Shown here in pieces: positions 9,867-18,489 of a DNA stretch of 64,000 nucleotides. The notes beneath the pieces were generated by a model. That model was not told the origin of the DNA, made no database searches, and worked only from the letters and a program-made list of their open reading frames with translations. This DNA is from Sporobacter sp963663605. Lineage in GTDB: Bacteria > Bacillota > Clostridia > Oscillospirales > Oscillospiraceae. The stretch spans positions 1 through 64,000 of the forward strand of contig CAXXVF010000002.1 of the NCBI GenBank assembly GCA_963663605.2, written 5' to 3'. Positions within the stretch are counted from its first letter, which is position 1; the number at the start of each line of letters is the position of its first letter. A program made the position numbers and the translations under genes.

Positions 9867-10370
9867 GTGAATTTCTTCGATTTCTTTTGTCTTGTGATGG
9901 ATTATAATTATTTTCTCAGAAAAAGCGTTTATAAAACGGTACGTTTTGATTCCGCCTTTGCCGTATTTGCCCTGCAGAATGTCTGCCTAAGCGAAGTGCT
10001 GAAGTTCAACGAAAAGACGTGCAATGATCTGCAGGTCTGCCTGACCGCCTCCTTGAGGCTCAACGGTTTTACCGATGAGCAGATAGGGGAATGTTATCAG
10101 TCGATCACGCTGCTTCAAAACCGGTTTTTGAACGTGCTGCTGCCGGCCGGGAAGAATCCGCCGGACGACATCACCGCGTATCCGTTTTACTTATTGATTC
10201 TGGACCTGTTCAAAGAACTTGATATACCGTTCAATACGGAAAGCCATATGAAGTTTTCTTCCATAATGTTTGAATTTTTTAAAAAAGCGGTGCAGATGAA
10301 AAAGAACGGCGATCCGGACAAATCGGCGGAAGCCTGTCCGGACGCGCTGGACCCGCCCGCCGCCCGATAA
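9867..10370 (+). CDS. Hypothetical protein, 167 aa
   Basis: I do not recognise a family. It begins with GTG at 9867, with GTGAGGA just upstream and a good promoter at 9782-9810. The product is mostly helical in appearance, without signal peptide or membrane segment, with several Cys and aromatic residues and a Lys-rich tail. The final residues (DPPAAR) and stop codon are encoded by a copy of dispersed repeat A, so the original C-terminus may have been replaced. It stands alone between two leftward transcription units and ends at a strong hairpin. Confidence 0.7.
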   Translation: MNFFDFFCLVMDYNYFLRKSVYKTVRFDSAFAVFALQNVCLSEVLKFNEKTCNDLQVCLTASLRLNGFTDEQIGECYQSITLLQNRFLNVLLPAGKNPPDDITAYPFYLLILDLFKELDIPFNTESHMKFSSIMFEFFKKAVQMKKNGDPDKSAEACPDALDPPAAR

Positions 10371-10373
10371 AAA
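10349..10373 (+). repeat. Dispersed repeat A fragment overlapping the 3' end of a gene
   Basis: GACCCGCCCGCCGCCC then GATAAAAAA. It matches the left part of repeat A and supplies the last codons and the TAA stop of the 167-aa gene. Confidence 0.65.
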
Positions 10374-10406
10374 AAGTGCCCCCATGTTTTCTTAATCGGA
10401 ATATAT

Positions 10407-10438
10407 AGAGGCCCTGCCGCGTATGCGGCAGGGCCTCT
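10407..10438. terminator. Bidirectional terminator hairpin
   Basis: AGAGGCCCTGCCGC and GCGGCAGGGCCTCT form a perfect 14-bp stem with a GTAT loop between two convergent genes. No long T-run is present on either side. Confidence 0.75.
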
Positions 10439-10479
10439 CAAATTATGTATGCTCAGGGCTGTTATGGATTTAATGCTTC

Positions 10480-11034
10480 TTAGCCGATCTTATATTTCTG
10501 ACGGCCTTCTTTAAAAATATCCCCGCCAAGGCAGTCGAGCGCGACGGTCAGCGGAAGCTCCTCCACAAGAAGGCGTTTGATGGATTCGCAGCCCAGCTCG
10601 GGAAAAGCGATTTCCTGAACGCTTTTGATATGGCGGGCGATCAGCGCACCCGCGCCGCCTACGGCGCACAGGTATACGGCCTTGTTTTTAATAATGGCCT
10701 CGGCAACTTGTGCCGAGCGCTCGCCCTTGCCGATCGTTGCCCTAAGGCCCAGATCATAAAGACGCGGCGCGAAAGCGTCCATCCGTCCGGACGTTGTCGG
10801 GCCGCAGGAACCGATAATGACATCGTCATGCCCCGGCGTCGGACCGGCGTAATAGATAACGGCGTCCTTTATTTCAAACGGCAGATCGCCGCCGTCGTCT
10901 AAAAGTGCAAACAGTTTTTTGTGCGCGGCGTCCCGGGCCGTGTAAACGTCGCCGCTTAGAAGGACGCGGTCACCCGCACGCAGTTTTTCCGAAAAAGAGC
11001 CGATTTCCGGCACTGCGATTTTTACCGTGCTCAT
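10480..11034 (-). CDS. Fe-S hydro-lyase (fumarase/tartrate dehydratase class I) beta subunit
   Basis: 184 residues. It matches the beta (C-terminal) domain of class I fumarases, which with an Fe-S alpha subunit interconvert fumarate and malate. Visible family blocks are GDRVLLSGDVYTARDAAHK near the N-terminus, YYAGPTP, GSCGPTTSGRMD and GKGERS. No alpha subunit is adjacent here, which is unusual because the two are normally side by side. Its ATG overlaps the stop of the DivIVA-like gene (ATGA), so it is translationally coupled to that gene. The substrate could be fumarate, tartrate or a related acid. Confidence 0.88.
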   Translation of the reverse strand: MSTVKIAVPEIGSFSEKLRAGDRVLLSGDVYTARDAAHKKLFALLDDGGDLPFEIKDAVIYYAGPTPGHDDVIIGSCGPTTSGRMDAFAPRLYDLGLRATIGKGERSAQVAEAIIKNKAVYLCAVGGAGALIARHIKSVQEIAFPELGCESIKRLLVEELPLTVALDCLGGDIFKEGRQKYKIG

Positions 11035-11489
11035 GGTTCCAGCCTCGGCTGCCAGGAGGCCATGACATCCGCCTTTTCCTTTTCGACGGACGATTCCAAT
11101 TCATTAAAGCGATAACCGGTCTTGTCCAGCGCGGACGATAAAAGCGTGAGCGTACTGTTGAGTTTTGACAATTCGCTGCTGATCGTGTGCGCGGTTTCTT
11201 CCATTTCGGAGCGGATATTAAGGTAGGACTCTTTGAGGGAAGAGATATTGCTGCCGGCCTGGCCGAGTGATCTGATCTTGATATCCATGATACGCCGGTC
11301 GGCCTCATCCAATTCGCCCTGCAGCCGTTTGAGCTCATACTGAAGGTCTTTAAAGTCCTGCTCCAGCTTGTCGCCGGTCATTTTGTATTTATTCCGCTGC
11401 GCAGCCAGTTCCTCTACATAACGCATGACGTCGTTTTCGTCAAAACCGCCGAACAGCCTGCGCCTGAAATGTCGTATGTCTCCGCTCAT
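11031..11489 (-). CDS. DivIVA-like coiled-coil protein
   Basis: 152 residues. The N-terminus (FRRRLFGGFDENDVMRYVEE) resembles the membrane-binding DivIVA/GpsB motif FxxxxxGYxxxeVdxFl, followed by a long coiled coil (about residues 30-75) and a second helical segment (80-140). DivIVA-family proteins recognise curved membrane at septa and poles. The call rests on the N-terminal motif plus coiled coil, so the role is inferred. It overlaps the fumarase beta gene by 4 bases and lies 21 bases downstream of the lipoprotein gene, in the same leftward run. Confidence 0.68.
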   Translation of the reverse strand: MSGDIRHFRRRLFGGFDENDVMRYVEELAAQRNKYKMTGDKLEQDFKDLQYELKRLQGELDEADRRIMDIKIRSLGQAGSNISSLKESYLNIRSEMEETAHTISSELSKLNSTLTLLSSALDKTGYRFNELESSVEKEKADVMASWQPRLEP

Positions 11490-11510
11490 AGCATAGCCTG
11501 CCTTTCGATA

Positions 11511-12794
11511 TTATTCAGCCGGTTCATCTTCCGGGTCGGTTTCCGTCGGCTCGTTGTCGGTCACTGTTTCATCCGGCGAAGGCTCGGATGTTGAAGCTTC
11601 CGATGCCGGGACGTCATCTGATGTAGGTTCAGTCGCCACAGAAATATATGATAATGGACCGTCACAGATAGGGTATGCGTCTGTATCCCACATATAATCG
11701 GTTTTCATTTCCGCGTCATTTTTCAAAAATGCCGCATCTAATCCGATAAGGTCGCAATTACTGACGTCAACGTGATAGTAGTCATCTTCAAGTTTAACGA
11801 TATTCCAGGCGTGAAGCGCCCCGGCGTATTCGCCGATGACGACGGTGCAGTCGATTTCGAGTTCGTCGCAAAGCGCTTTATATGCCATGGCGTAGCCCTC
11901 GCTGACGGCTTTGCCGTTGATCAGAGCGCTGTAGGCCGTCGCGAAAGTGTTTTGGTTGCTGTAATCTCCGGCAGCCGTTTCCGCGTCGTATTCCGTTGAT
12001 TCCATAAGACGCCGGGCGAGCATCAGAAGCATCTGCATGTTGTCGCTTTCGGAGACGTTGACGTATTCGGCGATCTCCCGGACCGAATCCTTAAGGGCCT
12101 CTTCCATGGCCTCCAGCGTACTGGCTTCATACAGGTAACCGAAAGTGTATTCGATGATGCGGTCGCTGCCGAGTTTCGGATAAAAATCAACCGTTGTCAC
12201 CGGCAGCATGACGATGTTCCCGGGGTTTTCATAATAAAGCTGCCGGACGCTTTCAAGAGCATCCGATTCCGTTAATTCAATGCCGTATGCCAGCGCCGTC
12301 ATAGACGGCGTATATTCACCCAGCGTATACGCGAGCATCATGTCCAGTTCCTGCGCGGATGAAACGTTAATGATGCTTTCAAGCTGTTCTTTTGTAACGT
12401 CTTTATAGGCGATGAACACCTCGACCTCATAATAGGATACGATCTGCTTGACCGTGCCGACCATTTCCGAAACGGCGTATGCGCCGATCGGATCGTTTTT
12501 GGGAATTTCAGAACAGGCGCGGTTGACGTCGTTTTGGACGTCTCCGTCGTAGCTGTAGACCCGGAATATCTCCCTGTCGTCACGGGCGAGGATGAAGCTG
12601 TGCATGCATTCTTTGATCTCTTCATACGTTTCCGCCCGCATAACGCCGTCGGTGGCTGTCGGCGACGGTTCGACGTGCGGACTGATCGACATCATTTCCC
12701 CGTCAAGGATGGAGCTGCAACCGCACAGCGGCAGGAGCGCCGTAACGATCAGGAGCAGCACGGCGGTTTGACGTTTCACAGTGCGCATTTTCAA
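11511..12794 (-). CDS. Transglutaminase-like lipoprotein with catalytic Cys replaced by Ser
   Basis: 427 residues. The signal sequence ends in lipobox PLCGC, predicting a membrane-anchored lipoprotein. The core at about 285-350 is a transglutaminase/peptidase-like fold: GKAVSEGYAMAYKAL, HAWNIV, and YYHVDVSN. In active family members the first motif reads GVCEGYA; here the Cys position is Ser298 (codon AGC), while His328 and Asp343 are retained. It is therefore either a Ser-dependent variant or a non-catalytic binding protein. The C-terminal ~40 residues are Ser/Glu/Asp/Thr-rich and low complexity. Start overlaps the stop of the upstream LUD gene (ATGA). Confidence 0.82.
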   Translation of the reverse strand: MKMRTVKRQTAVLLLIVTALLPLCGCSSILDGEMMSISPHVEPSPTATDGVMRAETYEEIKECMHSFILARDDREIFRVYSYDGDVQNDVNRACSEIPKNDPIGAYAVSEMVGTVKQIVSYYEVEVFIAYKDVTKEQLESIINVSSAQELDMMLAYTLGEYTPSMTALAYGIELTESDALESVRQLYYENPGNIVMLPVTTVDFYPKLGSDRIIEYTFGYLYEASTLEAMEEALKDSVREIAEYVNVSESDNMQMLLMLARRLMESTEYDAETAAGDYSNQNTFATAYSALINGKAVSEGYAMAYKALCDELEIDCTVVIGEYAGALHAWNIVKLEDDYYHVDVSNCDLIGLDAAFLKNDAEMKTDYMWDTDAYPICDGPLSYISVATEPTSDDVPASEASTSEPSPDETVTDNEPTETDPEDEPAE

Positions 12795-13387
12795 TACCCC
12801 AGTTCTTCATTGATGATCAGAACTTCCATCCGGACATCGCCCATCATTTTGCCCCATAAAACCACAAGGCCCTTGCAGATGCGTTCGGGACTTTTACAGT
12901 CGTAACACTTGTCGCCGTTTTTGGCGCAGGGCGTCTTTATGCCGAGCCGCTGTGCATTTTTCGGGGCCGCGATGTTACGGGCGCGCCATAGCGCGGCGTC
13001 GTACGTTTCGGCGAGCTTATTAATGCCGATTACAAAATACACTTCTTTCTTTCCGAAAAGTGTCGAGGCCACACGATTGCCCGCTCCGTCGATATTGATG
13101 ATTTCGCCGGTTTCGGCCACGGCATTTGCGGAGGTGATGTATATATCGGTCTGCATCGATTCTTTTTGTGTTTCGGGTTCAAACTGCGTCTCGGGTTCCC
13201 AAACCGTGTTGTTTTTGGACAGGGCGGCTGAAAGGCCCATCTCGGTAAGCGTGACCGAGTCGCCCAGCCCGATGACGCAGCCGGAGAGTTTTTGTGCAAG
13301 GTAGTCCCGCGCGTCCTCTTTTTTATCGTACCGTGATACGATGAAGCCGCGGCTTTCGAGATTTTTTACAGCTGTTTCGATCTGCAT
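12791..13387 (-). CDS. LUD-domain protein (LutC/YkgG-like), paralogue 2
   Basis: 198 residues, the same length as its neighbour and very similar to it. LUD-domain proteins include LutC of the lactate-utilisation Fe-S enzyme complex, but many stand-alone members have no known role. Key blocks are KEDARDYL, GLGDSVTLTEMG, SANAVAETGEIINIDGAGNR, VYFVIGINK, and a Cys cluster TPCAKNGDKCYDCKSPERIC that could bind a metal or Fe-S cluster. I chose ATG 13387 (MQIETAV), aligned with the paralogue. An upstream in-frame start would add 44 unrelated residues that run into the neighbour. Confidence 0.85.
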   Translation of the reverse strand: MQIETAVKNLESRGFIVSRYDKKEDARDYLAQKLSGCVIGLGDSVTLTEMGLSAALSKNNTVWEPETQFEPETQKESMQTDIYITSANAVAETGEIINIDGAGNRVASTLFGKKEVYFVIGINKLAETYDAALWRARNIAAPKNAQRLGIKTPCAKNGDKCYDCKSPERICKGLVVLWGKMMGDVRMEVLIINEELGY

Positions 13388-13401
13388 GTTAACACCGCCG
13401 T

Positions 13402-13998
13402 TTAATAACCAAGTTCCTCGTTGACAATGACGACTTCCGTCCGGCCAACGCCGTGCATGGGCCCCCAAAGGACAACGAGCCCGTTGCAGATGCGCTCGGG
13501 ACTGCTGCAGTCGTAGCACTTATCTGCGTTTTTGGCACACGGCGTCTTTTTTTCGAGCCGCCGCGCGTTTTTTGGTGACGCGATATTCCGGGCGCGCCAG
13601 AGCGCCGTGTCGAAGTCTTCGGCGAATTTATTGATACCGACGACGAAATAGACCTCTTTTTTGCCGTATAACGTCGATGCGACACGGTTGCCGATCCCGT
13701 CTATGTTAATGATCTCGCCTGTTTCGGCAACAGCGTTTGCCGACGTTATATAAGTATCGGCAGACGCAGCGTTTTTCCTGGCTGTTTCAGGTTCCTGTAC
13801 CCACGAGCACCACACGGTATTGTTCCCGGATAGCGATTCGTACAATTCCATTTGCCGCAGTGTCACCGAGCCGCCGAAACCGATCGTTTCACCGGAAAAT
13901 TTTTCTGCCAGATAGTCCCGCGCATCCTCTTTTGTTTCAAACCGCGATACGCTGAAACCGCGTCTTTCAAGATTATTTACTGCGTTTTCGATATGCAT
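13402..13998 (-). CDS. LUD-domain protein (LutC/YkgG-like), paralogue 1
   Basis: 198 residues, tandem paralogue of the next gene downstream, with a 14-base gap. It shares the N-terminus MHIENAVNNLERRGFSVSRF, the GFGGSVTLRQ block, SANAVAETGEIINIDGIGNR and the four-Cys block TPCAKNADKCYDCSSPERIC. No LutA or LutB partner is nearby, so a lactate-oxidation role is not supported by context. The ATG at 13998 is preferred because it aligns with the paralogue. An alternative start at 14031 would overlap the upstream topoisomerase gene. Confidence 0.85.
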   Translation of the reverse strand: MHIENAVNNLERRGFSVSRFETKEDARDYLAEKFSGETIGFGGSVTLRQMELYESLSGNNTVWCSWVQEPETARKNAASADTYITSANAVAETGEIINIDGIGNRVASTLYGKKEVYFVVGINKFAEDFDTALWRARNIASPKNARRLEKKTPCAKNADKCYDCSSPERICNGLVVLWGPMHGVGRTEVVIVNEELGY

Positions 13999-14014
13999 GT
14001 GATTTTCACCCAAT

Positions 14015-16252
14015 TTAAAGCTGCATCTCAAGCTGCTGTTCTTCCATATCCTCTTCCTTCAGCAGGGAACCGGCGGCCGGTATGCTCCGCACCCGGTAGC
14101 GCGGTATGTTTTTTATAGATGTTTCGGAAACGGGCAGAGCCTTCATGAGCCGGTATTTCTTTTTGAGGGTCATGACGGCGACGCCGACGGTCGTGCGCGT
14201 CGTTTTCGGGGTTAAAAGCGCTGTCGAGAATACGAGTACACGGCCTTCCGAGGAATAAACGGCGACCTCAGTGTCCTTTTCAAGGCCGACTGCCGAAATA
14301 AGCGGACTGGATCCGGAATACGCGCCCGTCAGCTTTTTCCGGTTCGTCTTCGTTGCATAAGCGCCCAGCTCGATGCGCGCGGTCTTGCCGTTTTCAAAGA
14401 AGAACAGGATATGACCGGTGTAATCGCCCGGGTCCAGCATGTACCGGACGTTCTCGCCCTCGTCCATCTGAAGGGAGGTCGGCAGGTACGTGCCGAGGAC
14501 AGACGCCTTCGTGTCCTCAAAATCGCTCACGCGCGCCTTATAGACCTGCTGCCGGTCCGTAAAGATAAGCAGATCGTTTTTATTCTGCGATTCAAAGCTT
14601 ATAAACGGTCCGTCCGATTCCTTGTATTTCTGCTCGCCGCCCATACGGAGCGACAAGGGCGTGATCTTTTTGAAGTATCCTTCGCGGGAAAGGAAAATGT
14701 TGACCGGGTAGTCCTCAACATGCTCCTCTTCACGGTATGTTTCAATAGTGTTGTCATAGATGATGGCGGTTTTGCGCTCGGCGCCGTATTTCTTGATAAC
14801 GGCCTTGAGTTCCGAGACGATAATGGACCGGATGCGCCGGACGCTTTTCAGCGTGTCCTCCAGGTCGCGGATTGCTTCTTCGAGCGCGCTCGTCTCTTCC
14901 GTGCGTTTTAAGATATACTCGCGGTTTATATTCCGAAGCTTGATCTCCGCGACATACTCCGCCTGTATTTCGTCGATGCCGAAACCGATCATCAGGTTCG
15001 GCACGACTTCGGACTCTTCGTCCGTATTTCTTATGATGGCGATGGCGCGGTCTATATCCAGAAGGATTTTTTGGAGGCCCTTCAGCAGATGAAGCTTTTC
15101 CTTCTTTTTTGTCAGCTCGCAGAAGATGCGCCGTTTGACGCATTCCGTACGCCAGGCCGTCCATTCCTCCAGGACCTCGCGAATGCCCATAACACGCGGC
15201 ATGCCGGCGATCAGGATGTTAAAATTGCAGGAAAAACTGTCCATCAGCGTGGTCAGCTTCATGAGTTTAGTCATCAGCTTTTCCGGGTCGACGCCGCGCT
15301 TGAGGTCGATCGTCAGCTTCAGGCCGCTCAAGTCGGTCTCGTCGCGCATATCGGTGATTTCACGCGCCTTGCCGGATTTGACGAGTTCGGCGACCTTGTC
15401 GATAATGGCTTCGGCCGTCGTCGTATAGGGAATCTCGAAAATCTCAATGAGATTTTCCTTTTTGATATACCGCCAGCGCGCGCGGACTTTAAAGCTGCCG
15501 CGGCCCGTTTCATAGATGGACCTGAGCTCGTCGGCGTTGTAAATTAACTCTCCGCCGGTCGGGAAGTCGGGCGCTTTGAGGGTCGACAGGATATAGTGCT
15601 CGGGATCAGCGATGTAGTCGATGGTTGTCTGGCAGACTTCCGTCAGGTTAAAGCCGCAGATATTCGATGCCATACCCACGGCAATGCCTGAATTTGCGCT
15701 TACGAGAATATTCGGGAACGACGTAGGCAGTAGCGTGGGCTCCTGCATGGTGCTGTCGTAGTTATCGGTGAAATCAACGGTATCCTTGTCGATTTCGCGG
15801 AAGATTTCCGAGCAGACAGGGGCGAGCCTGGCCTCCGTATACCGGGAGGCGGCACAGGCCATGTCACGGGAGTAGACTTTGCCGAAATTGCCTTTGGAAT
15901 CGACAAACGGGGACAGAAGCGCCTCGTAGCCTTTGGAAAGCCGGACCATCGTGTCATAGATGGCGGCGTCCCCATGCGGATTGAGCCGCATCGTCTGGCC
16001 GACGATGTTGGCCGATTTTGTACGGCCGCCGTTTAAGAGGCCCATTTTGTACATCGTATACAGAAGCTTCCGGTGCGACGGCTTAAAGCCGTCGATCTCC
16101 GGTATGGCGCGGGACATGATCACACTCATGGCGTAGGGCATAAAGTTAACTTCCAGCGTATCGGTGATCGGCTGTTCAAGGATCTCGGCCTTCAGTCCGA
16201 CTACGTTGGGATTCGCTGATTTATTTTTTTCGGCTTGTCTCTTTTTGGCCAT
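14015..16252 (-). CDS. Divergent type IIA DNA topoisomerase, subunit A (ParC/GyrA-like)
   Basis: 745 residues. Subunit A carries the DNA breakage-reunion activity. The catalytic Tyr is in CAASRYTEARL, at about Tyr138. The winged-helix region reads KPSHRKLLYTMYKMGL and the quinolone-pocket region reads QTMRLNPHGDAAIYDTM, where typical GyrA/ParC have GKYHPHGDSAVY; the first positions are altered. The C-terminal part looks like a short beta-pinwheel and I see no GyrA box, which favours a topoisomerase IV-like enzyme or a third paralogous pair over gyrase. It pairs with the ATPase subunit gene just upstream (77-base gap). Confidence 0.9.
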   Translation of the reverse strand: MAKKRQAEKNKSANPNVVGLKAEILEQPITDTLEVNFMPYAMSVIMSRAIPEIDGFKPSHRKLLYTMYKMGLLNGGRTKSANIVGQTMRLNPHGDAAIYDTMVRLSKGYEALLSPFVDSKGNFGKVYSRDMACAASRYTEARLAPVCSEIFREIDKDTVDFTDNYDSTMQEPTLLPTSFPNILVSANSGIAVGMASNICGFNLTEVCQTTIDYIADPEHYILSTLKAPDFPTGGELIYNADELRSIYETGRGSFKVRARWRYIKKENLIEIFEIPYTTTAEAIIDKVAELVKSGKAREITDMRDETDLSGLKLTIDLKRGVDPEKLMTKLMKLTTLMDSFSCNFNILIAGMPRVMGIREVLEEWTAWRTECVKRRIFCELTKKKEKLHLLKGLQKILLDIDRAIAIIRNTDEESEVVPNLMIGFGIDEIQAEYVAEIKLRNINREYILKRTEETSALEEAIRDLEDTLKSVRRIRSIIVSELKAVIKKYGAERKTAIIYDNTIETYREEEHVEDYPVNIFLSREGYFKKITPLSLRMGGEQKYKESDGPFISFESQNKNDLLIFTDRQQVYKARVSDFEDTKASVLGTYLPTSLQMDEGENVRYMLDPGDYTGHILFFFENGKTARIELGAYATKTNRKKLTGAYSGSSPLISAVGLEKDTEVAVYSSEGRVLVFSTALLTPKTTRTTVGVAVMTLKKKYRLMKALPVSETSIKNIPRYRVRSIPAAGSLLKEEDMEEQQLEMQL

Positions 16253-16329
16253 ACATTTATTCCTTCATGCCTGATTTCATTTGACGCGCTTTTTCCGGCC
16301 GCCGCGTTGCCGCTGTGCGGCGCGGAAAA

Positions 16330-18315
16330 TCACGAGACGTCCGCGGTATCCATATAACGGTGTCCGTTTTCTGAAATGAAGTCCTTCCGCCCGGAGAGGT
16401 TGTCGCCTTCAAACAGGTCAAACACGGTGCTCATCATTTCCGGGTCGGTGGGCATCACCTTTATAAGCCGCCTGGTTTCCGGGTTCATCGTCGTCAGCCA
16501 CATCATTTCCGGGTCGTTCTCGCCAAGCCCCTTCGAGCGGTTGATTGAATACTTGGCATCGCCCAGAGTGCTTAAAATCTCGTTTTTTTCACGGTCTGAA
16601 TACGCAAAATAGGTTTTGCCCCTGCTCTCGATTTCATACAGGGGCGATTCGGCGATGTATACATATCCCTCGCATATGAGCGTCGGGACGAGCCGGTACA
16701 GCATCGTCAGGATAAGCGTACGGATCTGAAAGCCGTCGACGTCGGCGTCCGTGCAGATGACGACGCGGCTCCAGCGCAGATTGGATAAGTCGAACGTACT
16801 CAAATCCTTGGAGTGCTTCGTCTGGACCTCGACGCCGCAGCCAAGGACTTTCAGAAGGTCCGTGATGATATCGTTTTTAAATATCTTGCCGTAATCGGCT
16901 TTCAAACAGTTGAGGATTTTGCCGCGTACGGGCATGATCCCCTGAAATTCCGCGTCCCGGGAGAGCTTGCACGCGCCGAGCGCGCTGTCGCCCTCAACGA
17001 TGTATATTTCGCGTTTGGAGACGTCTTTTGTCCGGCAGTCAACGAATTTTTGGACGCGATTGGAGAGATCGAGCCCGCCGGAGAGCTTCTTTTTGATGTT
17101 CAGACGCGCTTTTTCGGCCGTTTCGCGGCTTCTTTTGTTGACCAGTATCTGGTCGACGATCCGGTCTGCCTCGGCTTTGTTCTCGATGAAGTAGACCTCC
17201 AGCTGGCTGCGGAAAAATTCCGTCATTGCCTCCTGGATAAACTTGTTGGTGATCGCCTTTTTCGTCTGGTTTTCGTACGATGTCTGCGTCGAGAAGCAGT
17301 TCGTGACGAGGATCAAGCAGTCCTGTATATCCGTAAAGCTGATTTTGCTCTCGTTTTTCTGATATTTTCCGCTCTTTTTGAGATAGGCGTCCACTTCTGA
17401 TACGAAGGCGCTCTTTGTGGCTTTTTCCGGCGCGCCGCCGTGCTCCAGCCAGGAGGAGTTGTGATAGTATTCGATCCGGTTGACCTTGTTGGAAAAGCAA
17501 AAAGCCGCAGAGAGCTTGACTTTGTATTCCGGCTTGTCCGCCCGATCGCGCCCGCGCCGCTCAGACTCAATGAAGACCGGCTGGGTCAGAACGTCTTCTC
17601 CCGAGAGTTCTTTGACGTAGTCGACGATGCCGTCGGGATACAAAAAATCGGTTGTTTCAAAGCTGCCGCCCGTCTGGTTTTTGAACCGGAAAGTCGTTCC
17701 GGCATTGACGACGGCCTGGCGCCTGAGCATATCCGTAAAATATTCCGTCGGGATATCGATGTCCGTGAAGACATCCAGATCGGGTTTCCATCGGATGAGC
17801 GTGCCGGTCCGGCGGCCTTTATAAGGCTCGGATGACAGGCCGCCGACATTTTCGCCCTTTTCAAAGCGCAGGGTGTATTTTTGCCCTTCGCGCCAGACGG
17901 TCACGTCCATATATTCCGATGAATACTGCGTCGCGCAGGAGCCCAGCCCGTTTAAGCCCAGCGAATATTCGTAAATCTCGCCCTCGTCGTTAGCGTACTT
18001 GCCGCCTGCGTAAAGCTCGCAAAAAACGAGCTCCCAGTTGTAGCGGTCTTCTTTTTGGTTGAAATCGACCGGGCAGCCGCGGCCGAAGTCCTCGACCTCG
18101 ATCGAATTGTCATTGTACCGCGTGAGCGTTATAATATTGCCGTGGCCTTCGCGCGCCTCGTCAATGGCGTTTGACAGGATCTCAAAAACGGCATGCTGAC
18201 AGCCCTCCAGCCCGTCTGAACCAAAGATGACGCCCGGACGTTTACGGACCCGGTCGGCGCCTTTGAGGGCGGAGATGCTCTCGTTGTCGTATGAAGGCCT
18301 GGCTGTTTTTTTCAT
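16330..18315 (-). CDS. Divergent type IIA DNA topoisomerase, subunit B (ParE/GyrB-like)
   Basis: 661 residues from ATG 18315, chosen because GGGGATC precedes it and the product then starts MKKTARPSYDNESI, close to the GHKL domain. GHKL ATPase motifs are visible: EILSNAIDEA (Mg-binding Asn), EVEDFGRGCPVD, and GLNGLGS. The transducer region follows. The TOPRIM region shows YIVEGDSALGA with Glu, and CTDADVDGFQI with the DxD pair. SKGLGEND near the C-terminus is also typical. It forms the ATPase half of the enzyme with the downstream A subunit. Whether it is topoisomerase IV or an extra paralogue depends on what else the genome encodes. Confidence 0.9.
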   Translation of the reverse strand: MKKTARPSYDNESISALKGADRVRKRPGVIFGSDGLEGCQHAVFEILSNAIDEAREGHGNIITLTRYNDNSIEVEDFGRGCPVDFNQKEDRYNWELVFCELYAGGKYANDEGEIYEYSLGLNGLGSCATQYSSEYMDVTVWREGQKYTLRFEKGENVGGLSSEPYKGRRTGTLIRWKPDLDVFTDIDIPTEYFTDMLRRQAVVNAGTTFRFKNQTGGSFETTDFLYPDGIVDYVKELSGEDVLTQPVFIESERRGRDRADKPEYKVKLSAAFCFSNKVNRIEYYHNSSWLEHGGAPEKATKSAFVSEVDAYLKKSGKYQKNESKISFTDIQDCLILVTNCFSTQTSYENQTKKAITNKFIQEAMTEFFRSQLEVYFIENKAEADRIVDQILVNKRSRETAEKARLNIKKKLSGGLDLSNRVQKFVDCRTKDVSKREIYIVEGDSALGACKLSRDAEFQGIMPVRGKILNCLKADYGKIFKNDIITDLLKVLGCGVEVQTKHSKDLSTFDLSNLRWSRVVICTDADVDGFQIRTLILTMLYRLVPTLICEGYVYIAESPLYEIESRGKTYFAYSDREKNEILSTLGDAKYSINRSKGLGENDPEMMWLTTMNPETRRLIKVMPTDPEMMSTVFDLFEGDNLSGRKDFISENGHRYMDTADVS

Positions 18316-18365
18316 GCACGATCCCCTATATATAGACATAAAATAGACTCTTCTATCAGATATAT

Positions 18366-18394
18366 AGTATATCTGAAACAAAATATAAAATCAA
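18366..18394 (-). promoter_or_regulatory. Sigma-A promoter for the topoisomerase operon
   Basis: Minus strand TTGATT (18394-18389), 17-bp spacer, TATACT (18371-18366), about 50 bases before the ATG at 18315. Confidence 0.65.
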
Positions 18395-18446
18395 GCGGTT
18401 TTTTCATGCCCAATGCCGTTTCGCGCCTTGGTGCGCGAACCTATTT

Positions 18447-18472
18447 TATAAAAAGGTATCTCTGATACCTTT
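18447..18472 (-). terminator. Small minus-strand terminator-like hairpin
   Basis: AAAGGTATC-AGA-GATACCTTT on the minus strand, running into TTTATAAAAT. It lies between the candidate RNA at 18490-18690 and the topoisomerase promoter and would back up termination of that RNA. Confidence 0.5.
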
Positions 18473-18489
18473 AAATAAATAATAAAATA

